Source of the DNA: Oscillospiraceae bacterium | GTDB lineage: Bacteria; Bacillota; Clostridia; Oscillospirales; Oscillospiraceae | Assembly (NCBI GenBank): GCA_015067635.1 | Contig: SVMA01000016.1 | Span: 1-38,131, forward strand | DNA length: 38,131 nucleotides | Direction of reading: 5' to 3' | Shown: piece after piece, positions 15,986-23,819 of the stretch | How positions within the stretch are numbered: the first letter of the stretch is position 1 | How the letters are laid out: each line of letters begins with the position of its first letter | Position numbers and translations under genes: made by a program | The notes under the pieces: model-generated | Told to the model about the DNA's origin: nothing | Database searches by the model: none | What the model saw: the letters and a program-made list of their open reading frames with translations, nothing else

Positions 15986-16549
15986 TTATTTCATATCTGC
16001 CGCCTGGGCAATGATATGTAAGATTTTATCGGCACAGGCTTGCGCCTGGTCGTTGACAACAACGTAATCGTATTTTTCCTTCTGCTCCAGTTCCCATTTG
16101 GCCCGTTCCAGCCGCATGGAGATCTGATCCTCCGGCGTATCACCGCGACCACGCAGACGGCGTTCCAGCTCCTCCCACGATGGCGCTTCGATAAAAATCA
16201 AAATCGCATCCGGCCGCTTCTTCAAAACATTAAACGCACCAACGGGTTCAATATCCAGAATCATGTGGCCGCGCTTCAGTTTTTCCTCTACCTCTTTCAC
16301 GGGCGTACCGTAATAATTGCTATTGTGGGCATCGTATTCCAGGAAAGCATCCTGGGCAATCATGTCCTCAAACTGCTCTTTGGTGACGAAGTAGTAGCTG
16401 ACACCGTCCTGTTCACCCGGGCGGGGTCTGCGCGTGGTGGCAGAAACGGAAAACAGCAGATCCGAGCGACCGGACATAACTTTTTTCAGCACAGTGCTTT
16501 TTCCAACGCCGGACGCGCCGGAAATAATAAACAGCTTTCCTTCTGACAT
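15986..16549 (-). CDS. gmk: Guanylate kinase
   Basis: Gmk converts GMP to GDP with ATP. The start is at [11 protein letters not shown] because its ATG overlaps the upstream stop (TGATG), the typical coupled arrangement; a longer frame to 16588 has a basic, non-homologous extension. The 187-residue product shows the P-loop SGASGVGKST (near residue 9), the TTRRPRPGEQDGVSYYFV GMP-binding block, Tyr residues in NSNYYGTP and the LILDIEP-like MILDIEPVGA strand. Complete and ordinary. Confidence 0.97.
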   Translation of the reverse strand: MSEGKLFIISGASGVGKSTVLKKVMSGRSDLLFSVSATTRRPRPGEQDGVSYYFVTKEQFEDMIAQDAFLEYDAHNSNYYGTPVKEVEEKLKRGHMILDIEPVGAFNVLKKRPDAILIFIEAPSWEELERRLRGRGDTPEDQISMRLERAKWELEQKEKYDYVVVNDQAQACADKILHIIAQAADMK

Positions 16550-16809
16550 CAGCCTTTTTCCCCTTCCTCTTCCTGTTTTTCTGTCCATCGGGCAGACAGG
16601 GTTTCCGGTGCAACCGCCGACAAAATCACATGGTCCGTGTCCATGAGCAGTACCGTTTTGGTCTTGTGACCGTAGGATGCGTCGATGAGCATTCCTCTGT
16701 CTCTCGCTTCCTGCACCAAACGCTTAATGGGTGCAGAATCCGGTGTCACAATGGCCAGCAGCCGCGAAGCCGCAATCATGCTTCCAAAACCAATATTCAT
16801 CAACTTCAT
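16549..16809 (-). CDS. remA: RemA-like (DUF370) regulatory protein
   Basis: RemA/DUF370 proteins are small DNA-binding regulators, shown in Bacillus subtilis to activate biofilm matrix genes. The 86-residue product matches the family: [63 protein letters not shown], with an acidic tail. AAGGTG sits about 5 nt before the ATG. It lies between yicC and gmk, the standard Firmicutes place. Target genes here are unknown. Confidence 0.92.
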   Translation of the reverse strand: MKLMNIGFGSMIAASRLLAIVTPDSAPIKRLVQEARDRGMLIDASYGHKTKTVLLMDTDHVILSAVAPETLSARWTEKQEEEGEKG

Positions 16810-16818
16810 GATGTCACC

Positions 16819-17697
16819 TTACTCAATATTCTGGGTTTGTTCTCTGATTTTTTCCAATTCTGCCTTGATATCCACCACAATCCGTGCCAACTTCACATCC
16901 GTGCACTTGGAGCCAATGGTATTTGCTTCCCGATTCATTTCCTGCAGTAAAAAGTCCAGCTTCCGTCCGACAGCACCGCCGGCAGTCAGCATTTCGTTCA
17001 TCTGTGCCAAATGACTTCTCAGACGGACGGTTTCTTCATCCACCGCCACCTTATCTGCAAAAATCGCAGCTTCCGTCAAAATCCGGCTCTCATCAATGTT
17101 CGTGGCAGCCAGCACTTCCTTCAGCTTGCTCTCCAGTCGGGCACGGTAATCCACAACGGTTTGGGCATTACCCTGCTCCACTTGTGCAACCAGCTCCAAA
17201 ATGGTATTCCCGCGGCTTCGCAGATCTGCATCCAGTGCCTGTCCTTCGGTATGGCGCATAGCGTCATACCCTTCCAGTGCCTGTGCAACCACTTCCAGCA
17301 AATCCTTTTGCAGTTGCTCCTCATCCACCTGGGGCTTCTCTACCGAGAACACCTCCGGCAGACGGGACATGGTCGAAACACTGATGTCATCCACAATACC
17401 GTACTGGGTCGCCATTTGTCGCATTGCCGCTAAGTATCCTTTCAAAACCGCCTCGTTCAAGGTAACGGTAGTATCCTCGGAAGCTTCCGATTTTAAGGAA
17501 ACATACACATCTACCTTACCTCTGGAAACCGCGGCCTTTACTGCCTGCTTTACTGCCTCTTCTGCAAAGGACAATGCGCGGGGCAGCTTCACGCTGCAAT
17601 CCAGATAGCGATTATTCACCGAGCGAAGCTCCACTGTAAATTCTCTGCCATTGACAGTAGCAACGGCGCGGCCGTAGCCGGTCATACTTTTAATCAA
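16819..17697 (-). CDS. yicC: YicC/YloC family endoribonuclease
   Basis: YicC-family proteins are conserved stress-related endoribonucleases. The 292-residue product starts with the hallmark MIKSMTGYGRA and SVNNRYLDCSVKLPR, and ends with the DUF1732 block: EAAIFADKVAVDEETVRLRSHL, GRKLDFLLQEMNREANTIGSK and VVDIKAELEKIREQTQNIE. Full length and intact. It is 9 nt upstream of remA and 39 nt after cdaR, so it may be read together with either group. Confidence 0.95.
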   Translation of the reverse strand: MIKSMTGYGRAVATVNGREFTVELRSVNNRYLDCSVKLPRALSFAEEAVKQAVKAAVSRGKVDVYVSLKSEASEDTTVTLNEAVLKGYLAAMRQMATQYGIVDDISVSTMSRLPEVFSVEKPQVDEEQLQKDLLEVVAQALEGYDAMRHTEGQALDADLRSRGNTILELVAQVEQGNAQTVVDYRARLESKLKEVLAATNIDESRILTEAAIFADKVAVDEETVRLRSHLAQMNEMLTAGGAVGRKLDFLLQEMNREANTIGSKCTDVKLARIVVDIKAELEKIREQTQNIE

Positions 17698-17736
17698 GGT
17701 CTCAATCCCCTTTATCCATGGACTTTTCGTCCGTCA

Positions 17737-18999
17737 TTACCCGTTTGTAACGGTTACCTCTATATTCTTGGCCGCACCGTACTCACCCACGACGCTTTCA
17801 AACTGCGGGTTAATTACCACAACGATGGCTTTATAATATGCCGTACCAACAGTAGCACCGGTCATCTCCACATGAACCTTCAAGTCCTCAGACCGCAGCT
17901 TCTCGATCTTCTCTGCCGGACCGCGGACGGAAACGGTCAGTTCCCGATTGGCGACGGTGGCTTTCATTCCGCTGCTGAGATTGATACACTCGATGTTCCT
18001 GACTGTAAACTTCTTTGTCTGCAAGTCGTTGGGAATATCAATCTTAACGATGACCTCAATGGTGCTCTCACCGGTAATGGTGGTGATTCCTTCCGGCAAG
18101 GTGACGGGGAATACCAGTTCGGTGTCCTCGGGAACTTCCTTCAGCCGAATGGGTCCTACCTTCAAAGATTCCAGCTTGTTCAGCAGATTTTCATTTCCCA
18201 CCACTTCTATGGTTTCCAACACCTTATCGTCCAGATATGGGGTCAGCTTGCTGTTGCCGGCTGTCAGTCCGCCGCCGAACTCCACGTCCAGCTCCACGCT
18301 CACCGTCTTTTTAGGCTTGATCGGCAGGGTGTATTCTACCTGCTCCTGCCCTTCCTGAGGCTTGATCCACTTGCTTTCCACCGGATTGCCATCCTTGTCG
18401 CACAAGATATAACCAAACTTCTGACTGATGGTATCTGTCTGTCCTTCCACATTGACGTTCACCTTTGCGGTGACAATGTTTTTAACCACATCTGCAGGAC
18501 CGTAAACGGTGATTTTCTCGTAATTCAGTGTAGCCTCCTCCCACAGCACCTCGTAGCCCTCCGGCACCTTGCCGCTGGGAATCGGTTCTACCTTGACCTC
18601 TTGAAAACCGCGCTCCGCCACCGGAAGCATAATTTGCTGCGGTGTCTGACTGACGATCTCAAATGCGTTATTCGGCACCCCCTCGGGGTAACGGTCAATA
18701 TAATAGCTTAACTGCTGATTGCCAGGTCTGTTGATTTTCGACAAATCCGCCTTGACCACAATATTGCCGGAATTCAGCTTGACCATATCCGTCCGGTTAC
18801 CGGACAGACGCAAGGTAACTGTCGGCTTTGTATCCGAAAGCAGCATCAGCCCTTTATCATGGAGGATGGTCTCATCAATTTGTACCGTTACATCATAGAA
18901 GGTCTCTTCCCATTCGGGATTGACCACCGTGACCACATATATCCACAAACCAATGGAAATCAATGCCGCCAGAAGAGCATAAAACGCTTTTCTTTTCAT
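17737..18999 (-). CDS. cdaR: YbbR-domain protein, regulator of diadenylate cyclase
   Basis: CdaR is a membrane-anchored extracytoplasmic protein that modulates CdaA. The start is at MKRKAFYALL, preceded by GAAGGGGGAGC and overlapping cdaA by 4 nt; a longer frame to 19032 has no such support. The 420-residue product has one N-terminal membrane helix (about 5-24) followed by repeated YbbR-type beta modules (TVTLRLSGNRTDMVKL, EKITVYGPADVVKNI, ELTVSVRGPAEKIEKL). Four modules are likely by length. Confidence 0.93.
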   Translation of the reverse strand: MKRKAFYALLAALISIGLWIYVVTVVNPEWEETFYDVTVQIDETILHDKGLMLLSDTKPTVTLRLSGNRTDMVKLNSGNIVVKADLSKINRPGNQQLSYYIDRYPEGVPNNAFEIVSQTPQQIMLPVAERGFQEVKVEPIPSGKVPEGYEVLWEEATLNYEKITVYGPADVVKNIVTAKVNVNVEGQTDTISQKFGYILCDKDGNPVESKWIKPQEGQEQVEYTLPIKPKKTVSVELDVEFGGGLTAGNSKLTPYLDDKVLETIEVVGNENLLNKLESLKVGPIRLKEVPEDTELVFPVTLPEGITTITGESTIEVIVKIDIPNDLQTKKFTVRNIECINLSSGMKATVANRELTVSVRGPAEKIEKLRSEDLKVHVEMTGATVGTAYYKAIVVVINPQFESVVGEYGAAKNIEVTVTNG

Positions 19000-19868
19000 T
19001 TTTGCTCCCCCTTCTTGGTGATTTTCTTCCACGTATTCTGCACACGCGTCCGCAGAGTCTCCTGCGTGGTATTATCCTCCGGACACAGCTCGTGAATCAG
19101 CAGCCGTTCCAGCGTCTGCGGTGCCAAATGCCGCTTCAGCATACCGCCAACCGCCACAGATACCGTACCCGTTTCCTCGGATATCACCACAACTACAGCA
19201 TCGGACGCTTCACTCATGCCCACACCGGCCCGGTGACGGGTTCCCAGGTCTGCATTCAGCCGTTCGCTGGCAGACAGTGGCAATACACATCCTGCCGCAA
19301 CAATACGGCCATCCCGAACGATCATCGCACCGTCATGAAGTGCTGCTTTTGGGAAGAAGATATTGCGTATCAACTGCTCGGATATCTGTCCGTCAATTTT
19401 TGTGCCGGTCTTGATGTATTCATCCAAACGATTGTCTCGCGCAAATACGATCAGCGCGCCGATCCGTTCCCTGCTCATCACTTCGCAGGCGGCTACGGTT
19501 TGGGCCACAATCGGTGCCATTTCCTCGCCGGGCTTTCCCATGCCCATAAATTTATGCAATTTCATATTGCCCAAATGGTCCAGCATCCGGCGCAGTTCCG
19601 GCTGGAACAGGATGACCAGAGCAATCAATCCGACCTGAAGGAACTGGTTCATAATAAAGCTGAACGCATATAGATTCAGCCAATCCGCCAACCATGCTAC
19701 CACCAAAATCGCGATGATCGCTTTTGCAATCCGGCTGGTGCCGGCGGTGCGAACCAACGGCAATAACCGGTACAGCAGGTATGCTACAATCAGGATATCC
19801 AGATAATCTGTCCACTGCATTCTGGTAATCTGTTGGAACATTTCTTGTAAGGTATTCATCATCCTCAT
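18996..19868 (-). CDS. cdaA: Diadenylate cyclase CdaA
   Basis: CdaA makes c-di-AMP, which controls potassium, osmolyte and wall homeostasis. The 290-residue product has three N-terminal membrane helices (about 20-40, 45-62, 68-90) and a cytoplasmic DAC domain with both signatures: LHDGAMI (DGA at 179-181) and GTRHRAGVG (RHR at 211-213). Several in-frame ATGs (19868, 19862, 19859) are possible starts; AGAGG lies closest to good spacing for the second. It overlaps cdaR by 4 nt and has its own promoter just upstream. Confidence 0.96.
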   Translation of the reverse strand: MRMMNTLQEMFQQITRMQWTDYLDILIVAYLLYRLLPLVRTAGTSRIAKAIIAILVVAWLADWLNLYAFSFIMNQFLQVGLIALVILFQPELRRMLDHLGNMKLHKFMGMGKPGEEMAPIVAQTVAACEVMSRERIGALIVFARDNRLDEYIKTGTKIDGQISEQLIRNIFFPKAALHDGAMIVRDGRIVAAGCVLPLSASERLNADLGTRHRAGVGMSEASDAVVVVISEETGTVSVAVGGMLKRHLAPQTLERLLIHELCPEDNTTQETLRTRVQNTWKKITKKGEQK

Positions 19869-19936
19869 TTACCTCTTTTCCAGACTCACATGCCACTTTT
19901 CTTAAAAAATTGTATACCAAGCCTATTATCCGTTCT

Positions 19937-19965
19937 ATTATAGCAGATTTGACCTGTAATGGCAA
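19937..19965 (-). promoter_or_regulatory. Promoter of cdaA-cdaR
   Basis: On the minus strand TTGCCA (19960-19965) and TATAAT (19937-19942) are 17 bp apart, about 70 bp before the cdaA start. The 120-bp gap between the desulfurase gene and cdaA shows nothing else. Confidence 0.7.
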
Positions 19966-19989
19966 TGCTGTTTCGCAAAAATTTTTCAT

Positions 19990-21093
19990 TCATTCCTCCT
20001 TTATTCTCCGAATTCCTCGTTCTAACGCCAAAATTTGGCAAAAGTCAGCGTTATGACCAAAGCTGACACGCACTGTGCCGGTATTTCGTGTGCCCGCACT
20101 TTCATGTGCCAGCGGTGCGCAGTGCAATCCTGCCCGTACGCAGATGCCCTGCTGTGCCAATTTCTGCGCCATTTCCTCGCAGTCCATATCCGGCACAAAA
20201 GAGACCGTCCCTCCCTGATGGGCTCCTGAAAATACACGAAATCCGAACCCAGCCAACAATCTGCCGCACAGCTGTGCTGCTTTTTGCTCCCGTCGGCAAA
20301 TTGTTTCTATTCCGCTTTGGCGTAAATACTGCAAGCCTGCCCACAGACCGCTGATACCGGGCACATTGAGTGTCCCTGCCTCCGCCCGGTCCGGCAGAAA
20401 TGCCGGCATGGTCTGTAGCTCCGACTCGCTTCCTGTTCCACCCGCCAATAACGGCTGCGGCAACCGATTGCAAAGTAATATTCCCGTACCCTGAGGACCC
20501 AACAGCCCCTTATGACCGGGCATGGCAATAAAATCTGCCTGTAATGCGTTAAGGGAAACAGGCAATATCCCCGCAGACTGCGCCGCATCGATTATAAACG
20601 GAATCCCGTATTGCCGGCAAAGTGTGGCCATCTGTTCCACAGGCAGAATATATCCGAACACATTGGAAACGTGGGTAAAAACTGCCGCCTGTGCGCCTTT
20701 TTTTAATTCTTTCTCAAAGCTTTCCAGTATTTCCTCCCAACAAAACAGCTCCCTGCCGGCTATGCGGATATCTGCTCCCAGCAGATTCAGCGGACGTGTG
20801 ACCGCATTGTGCTCAAAACCGGAAATTACCACCCTATCCCCCGGCTTTACCAAGGTGTGTATGGCAATGTTCAGGCCATGGGTACAGTTGGAGGTAAACA
20901 CCACCTGCTCCGGATTGCAGTCAAACATATCAGCGGCAGCTTCCCGGCAGTTAAAAACCTCCCTCCCCGCCTCCTCTGCTGCAGCATATCCGCCTCTGCC
21001 GGGATTGGCACAGCGGTACATGGCTTTACAAACCGCCTGATATACCCCGGCGGGTTTTTGAAAGGAAGTTGCACCATTATCCAGATAGATCAT
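19990..21093 (-). CDS. Class V aminotransferase / cysteine desulfurase family protein
   Basis: The 367-residue protein is a fold-type I PLP enzyme of the cysteine desulfurase family. It has MIYLDNGATSFQKP at the start, the PLP-binding Asp169 in IIDAAQSAG, Lys195 in MPGHKGLLGPQGTG as the Schiff-base lysine, and Cys325 in VRAGLHCAPLAHE as the likely sulfur-accepting cysteine. That loop and the overall length fit the small SufS/NifS-like subfamily often found next to selenium or sulfur carrier genes, not the ISC or tRNA-thiolation enzymes. It overlaps the DUF3343 gene by 4 nt, so the two act together. The substrate (Cys or selenocysteine) is not decided. Confidence 0.9.
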   Translation of the reverse strand: MIYLDNGATSFQKPAGVYQAVCKAMYRCANPGRGGYAAAEEAGREVFNCREAAADMFDCNPEQVVFTSNCTHGLNIAIHTLVKPGDRVVISGFEHNAVTRPLNLLGADIRIAGRELFCWEEILESFEKELKKGAQAAVFTHVSNVFGYILPVEQMATLCRQYGIPFIIDAAQSAGILPVSLNALQADFIAMPGHKGLLGPQGTGILLCNRLPQPLLAGGTGSESELQTMPAFLPDRAEAGTLNVPGISGLWAGLQYLRQSGIETICRREQKAAQLCGRLLAGFGFRVFSGAHQGGTVSFVPDMDCEEMAQKLAQQGICVRAGLHCAPLAHESAGTRNTGTVRVSFGHNADFCQILALERGIRRIKEE

Positions 21094-21347
21094 AACGCCT
21101 GTTCCTCCGCCTTTCCGCTTTCGTCAATTGCATATACCTTGCCGTAAGGCGCCTGCTTCCGACGCAGCAGCTCCACAGCAATCGGTGCATCCATGTCCTG
21201 CAGGCGCAAACAATAGCTGCAGCCCCGTTCCGATAAAAATTTCGGTGTACGTTGCAGCCGGCAGGAAATATTTCCTTCCCGCAGAACCCGTTCTCCCTTC
21301 TGTGCAAAGGTCACGGAGCGAAAGGTAATTAACCATTCCTTTTTCAT
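21090..21347 (-). CDS. DUF3343 putative Se/S carrier-like protein
   Basis: This 85-residue protein matches the DUF3343 (Se/S-carrier-like) family: MKKEWLITFRSVTFAQKGERVL, then a Cys-bearing segment SERGCSYCLRL (Cys43 and Cys46) and AIDESGK at the end. The start is at MKKEW, with GGGAGGG about 7 nt upstream. The family is proposed, not proven, to carry sulfur or selenium on a cysteine. Its 4-nt overlap with the desulfurase-like gene supports a donor-acceptor pair. Confidence 0.85.
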   Translation of the reverse strand: MKKEWLITFRSVTFAQKGERVLREGNISCRLQRTPKFLSERGCSYCLRLQDMDAPIAVELLRRKQAPYGKVYAIDESGKAEEQAL

Positions 21348-21488
21348 ATTGATCCCTCCCCACACAAACTATGCGACAGTTTTCGCCTTTGTGAGAATGC
21401 GCCGAAAAAGAATCCTTCCCAACAGGAATAAACTGTTCCAAAAACTGGTAATATAGCTACAAGATTTGTAAGACAGGAGGCAAAGTGT

Positions 21489-22460
21489 ATGAGAAAGCAA
21501 GTCAAACTCGCCCTCATTGGTTCCAGTGTGGCGGCAGCCACCTTGGCATTGTCCCATGGAATCGCAAAATACTTTGTAGGCATTGCCATGAACCGAAAAA
21601 TACCGCCCCATCCCACAAGCGTGGAACGGCGCATTGCCGGCAGCTGTGTGGATGAAGCCCTCTTGAATAAAATGCGGCAAGCCGGACAGCAGCTTGCCGC
21701 CATTCCTCATAAAACCGCCGGAATCCGCGGACGCGACGGTATCCGCCTCTTTGGGCATTGGATGCCGGTAGACGCACCGAAGCGCGTCATCATCGCCATG
21801 CACGGATGGCGTTCTTCCTGGGATAATGATTTTGGCATGGTGGGAGATTTTCTGAGAAATAATGATTGCAGTGTGCTCTACGTGGAACAGCGCGGTCAGG
21901 GAAAAAGCGGTGGCAAATACATGGGCTTCGGTCTGGTGGAGCGCTATGATTGCCTGGATTGGATCCACTGGGTGAATCGGCAAACCGGCGGTGAGATTCC
22001 CGTCTATCTTTGCGGTGTCTCCATGGGTGCTTCCACTGTGTTGATGACATCCGGTCTTGTCTTGCCACCGAATGTGCGGGGCATCATTGCAGATTGCGGC
22101 TATACCTCCCCTGCTGCGATTTGGGAGCATGTGGCCAGACGTCATCTGCATTTGTCCTACCGAATCTGCGGCGGTCCCGTCAACCGACTGGCAGGAAAAA
22201 GAATCCGCATGGCGGTAGATGCCGAAACCTGTCCCCTGGCACTTTCCCGCAGTCAGGTTCCGGTGCTTTTCATCCACGGTACGGAAGACCGGTTTGTCCC
22301 CATCGAAATGACTTTCGAGAACTATAAGGCATGTGCTTCTCCAAAACAGCTGTTTGTCGTACCCGGTGCGGCCCATGGAATGAGCTATCTGACAGACCAA
22401 AAAGGTTACGAAGCAGTGGTGCAAAATTTCTGGAATTCTTTCGACAAAAAACTTTCCTGA
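21489..22460 (+). CDS. Alpha/beta hydrolase with N-terminal membrane anchor
   Basis: The 323-residue product has an N-terminal hydrophobic helix (about 5-32), then a hydrolase fold: oxyanion strand IIAMHGWRSS (His105-Gly106), nucleophile elbow GVSMG with Ser178, acid Asp267 in GTEDRFVP and His296 in GAAHGMSY. The catalytic triad is complete. It resembles the BEM46/YfhR-type serine hydrolases that face outside the cell. It is the only plus-strand gene here apart from the tRNA neighbours; AGGAGG precedes its ATG. The substrate is unknown. A 452-codon antisense frame over it is a shadow. Confidence 0.9.
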   Translation: MRKQVKLALIGSSVAAATLALSHGIAKYFVGIAMNRKIPPHPTSVERRIAGSCVDEALLNKMRQAGQQLAAIPHKTAGIRGRDGIRLFGHWMPVDAPKRVIIAMHGWRSSWDNDFGMVGDFLRNNDCSVLYVEQRGQGKSGGKYMGFGLVERYDCLDWIHWVNRQTGGEIPVYLCGVSMGASTVLMTSGLVLPPNVRGIIADCGYTSPAAIWEHVARRHLHLSYRICGGPVNRLAGKRIRMAVDAETCPLALSRSQVPVLFIHGTEDRFVPIEMTFENYKACASPKQLFVVPGAAHGMSYLTDQKGYEAVVQNFWNSFDKKLS

Positions 22461-22476
22461 TTTCAGAAAATTCTTC

Positions 22477-22505
22477 TTGCTTTTTCCCAGAAAGTGTATT
22501 ATACT
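22477..22505 (+). promoter_or_regulatory. Promoter of tRNA-Leu
   Basis: TTGCTT (22477-22482) and TATACT (22500-22505) are 17 bp apart and end 18 bp before the mature tRNA 5' end. Confidence 0.7.
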
Positions 22506-22523
22506 ATCAAACAAAGCACCAAT

Positions 22524-22609
22524 GCCGGTGTGATGGAATGGTAGACGTAGTGGACTCAAAATCCACCGCTGGCGACAGCGTGCCGGTTCGAGTCCGGCCA
22601 CCGGCACCA
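22524..22609 (+). tRNA. tRNA-Leu (anticodon CAA)
   Basis: The 86-nt gene folds as a class II tRNA: acceptor gccggtg pairs with caccggc (22599-22605). The anticodon stem gtgga/tccac holds the loop ctCAAaa, reading UUG. A variable arm (gctggcgacagc) and the T-arm ccggttcgagtccgg follow. Discriminator A and an encoded CCA (22607-22609) complete it. Confidence 0.97.
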
Positions 22610-22779
22610 TGAAACGGGTCATCCCTTCAGGGATGACCCGTTTCATAATTGTCATGGAGAGGATTCGAACCGATGTAAATGCAACAGTCCGGTGGACTGT
22701 TGCGCGCGACGGCTCGACGGAGCGCATCCTTAATTTTCGCCAGGGCGAAAATGCAACTCGAGTCCGGTCACCGGCACCA
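22589..22779 (+). repeat. Duplicated tRNA-Leu 3' end flanking a 170-bp insert
   Basis: The last 21 nt of the tRNA (22589-22609, cgagtccgg...ggcacca) recur at 22759-22779 with one C-to-T change. The 149 bp between the copies hold the hairpin at 22609-22646, an inverted T-arm-like string (ggagaggattcgaacc, 22656-22671), a 10-bp-arm palindrome (22681-22703) and a second hairpin (22733-22752). No coding frame is convincing. The layout resembles an attachment-site duplication left by a small element that entered the tRNA end. Confidence 0.75.
22609..22646 (+). terminator. Perfect long hairpin after tRNA-Leu
   Basis: Arms of 18 bp (22609-22626 and 22629-22646) are exactly complementary, starting at the last base of the tRNA CCA. 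No T-run follows (cataattgtc), so termination efficiency is unclear and it may instead be part of the repeat element described at 22610-22779. Confidence 0.6.
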
Positions 22780-22784
22780 AAAAA

Positions 22785-22812
22785 CCTGAATGGGAATGCA
22801 TTCAGGATTTTT
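22785..22812 (+). terminator. Terminator after the tRNA-Leu repeat
   Basis: Arms cctgaatg (22785-22792) and cattcagg (22799-22806) with a 6-nt loop run into attttt. It probably was the original terminator of the tRNA-Leu gene, now displaced by the insert. Confidence 0.75.
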
Positions 22813-22842
22813 CACTTTTGCCTATCCCACAAAAGCCTCCTC

Positions 22843-22871
22843 TTGCAAATTCTGTGTTCTTGGCATATAAT
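22843..22871 (+). promoter_or_regulatory. Promoter of the DUF5662-type gene
   Basis: TTGCAA (22843-22848) and TATAAT (22866-22871) lie 17 bp apart, 28 bp before the start codon. Confidence 0.75.
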
Positions 22872-22898
22872 GTGCAATGACGAAAGAAGGTGTGTTCC

Positions 22899-23453
22899 AT
22901 GAAGGGCTGGAAACATTTCAAAACGATCACCCGCCACCGTATGCTTGTGCTGGCCGGTTGCTTTCGCGTTGGTCTGTACCGTCAGGGTCTGACCCACGAT
23001 TTGTCCAAATACTCTCCCACGGAGTTCCGAATCGGCGCCCGCTACTATCAGGGTACCCGCAGTCCCAACGCCGTAGAGCGTCAGGAAAAGGGTTTCTCCG
23101 AAGCATGGATGCATCACAAGGGCCGCAACCGTCACCACTACGAATACTGGACGGATATGAATCGCCAAACCAGATGCTACGAGCCGGTGCAAATGCCCCG
23201 CCGCTATCTGGTAGAACAGATTATGGATCGCCGCGCCGCCTGCATGGTGTATCAGGGGGATGCTTATACCGACGCCTCTGCCTATGATTATTTTATGGCC
23301 AGCCGGGAACGTGAGCTTATGCACCCCGAAAACCGAAAAGAGCTGGAGTTCCTTTTGGGGATGCTGGCACAGCAAGGTGAAGCCGCCACTTTTCACTACA
23401 TTAAGAACCATGTTCTGGCCGGAAAACCTTATCCCTGGGAAGGAGAATCTTAA
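22899..23453 (+). CDS. DUF5662 family protein
   Basis: The 184-residue product resembles the uncharacterised DUF5662 family. It has GLTHDLSKYSPTEF (His and Asp near residues 32-34), an AWMHHKGRNRHHYEYW stretch rich in histidines, and EQIMDRRAACMVYQGDAYTDASAYDYF. The His/Asp pattern hints at a metal-dependent fold of the HD type, but the function is unknown. The start is ATG at 22899 with AAGAAGG 8 nt upstream; GTG at 22890 is less likely. It is a single gene with its own promoter between two tRNA genes. Confidence 0.8.
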   Translation: MKGWKHFKTITRHRMLVLAGCFRVGLYRQGLTHDLSKYSPTEFRIGARYYQGTRSPNAVERQEKGFSEAWMHHKGRNRHHYEYWTDMNRQTRCYEPVQMPRRYLVEQIMDRRAACMVYQGDAYTDASAYDYFMASRERELMHPENRKELEFLLGMLAQQGEAATFHYIKNHVLAGKPYPWEGES

Positions 23454-23541
23454 TCTTTTTTCCAGCAACGCATAAAAAATTCCTTTTCAGGAATAATAAT
23501 GACAGGTCGGGAAAATTTTTAGCAAAACAGGAAAAAACTTC

Positions 23542-23569
23542 TTGACTTTTCAGGGAAGATGGGTATAAT
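23542..23569 (+). promoter_or_regulatory. Promoter of tRNA-Gln
   Basis: TTGACT (23542-23547) and TATAAT (23564-23569) are 16 bp apart, ending 11 bp before the mature tRNA. Confidence 0.8.
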
Positions 23570-23580
23570 AATATCCGCAT

Positions 23581-23654
23581 AGAGGATTTGTGTAACGGTA
23601 GCACACCGGACTCTGACTCCGTTTGCGGGGGTTCGAATCCCTCATCCTCTGCCA
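23581..23654 (+). tRNA. tRNA-Gln (anticodon CTG)
   Basis: The 74-nt gene has acceptor agaggat pairing with atcctct (23644-23650), anticodon loop ctCTGac reading CAG, T-arm gggggttcgaatccctc, discriminator G and encoded CCA. The first pair of the anticodon stem is a C-U mismatch; otherwise it is regular. Confidence 0.95.
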
Positions 23655-23656
23655 AT

Positions 23657-23690
23657 AAAAATGCTCACCCTATCGGGTGGGCATTTTTAT
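23657..23690 (+). terminator. Terminator after tRNA-Gln
   Basis: Arms aaaaatgctcaccc and gggtgggcattttta enclose a 4-nt loop and end in a T-rich run, directly behind the tRNA. Confidence 0.85.
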
Positions 23691-23699
23691 TCGCTTCGG

Positions 23700-23766
23700 C
23701 TGGGGATTCGAAAGGGCGGTACCAGTGGGCACACTGGTGTAAAAAGTGTCCGGTGGACTGTTGCGC
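23700..23766 (+). repeat. tRNA-associated repeat, second copy
   Basis: After the tRNA-Gln terminator comes ggggattcgaa (23702-23712, an inverted T-arm-like string), a 7-bp hairpin (23721-23738) and gtccggtggactgttgcgc (23748-23766). The last 19 bases are identical to 22687-22705 behind tRNA-Leu. No coding content is visible between 23691 and 23819. Confidence 0.7.
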
Positions 23767-23819
23767 ACAGCAGCTCATCAGTGAACAATCATACTTTTCA
23801 CGGGGGCTTTTTATTGACA

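Noticed and set aside
21369-22727. 452-codon minus-strand frame over the hydrolase and tRNA-Leu
   Set aside because: It runs through a tRNA gene and repeat DNA and is antisense to a gene with a full catalytic triad.
22589-22779. Second, degenerate tRNA-Leu gene
   Set aside because: Only the T-arm/acceptor end is repeated; there is no D-arm or anticodon arm, so it is a duplication and not a gene.
22609-22902. Plus-strand frame reading through the tRNA-Leu repeat region
   Set aside because: It is made of hairpins and tRNA fragments; its peptide has no recognisable features.
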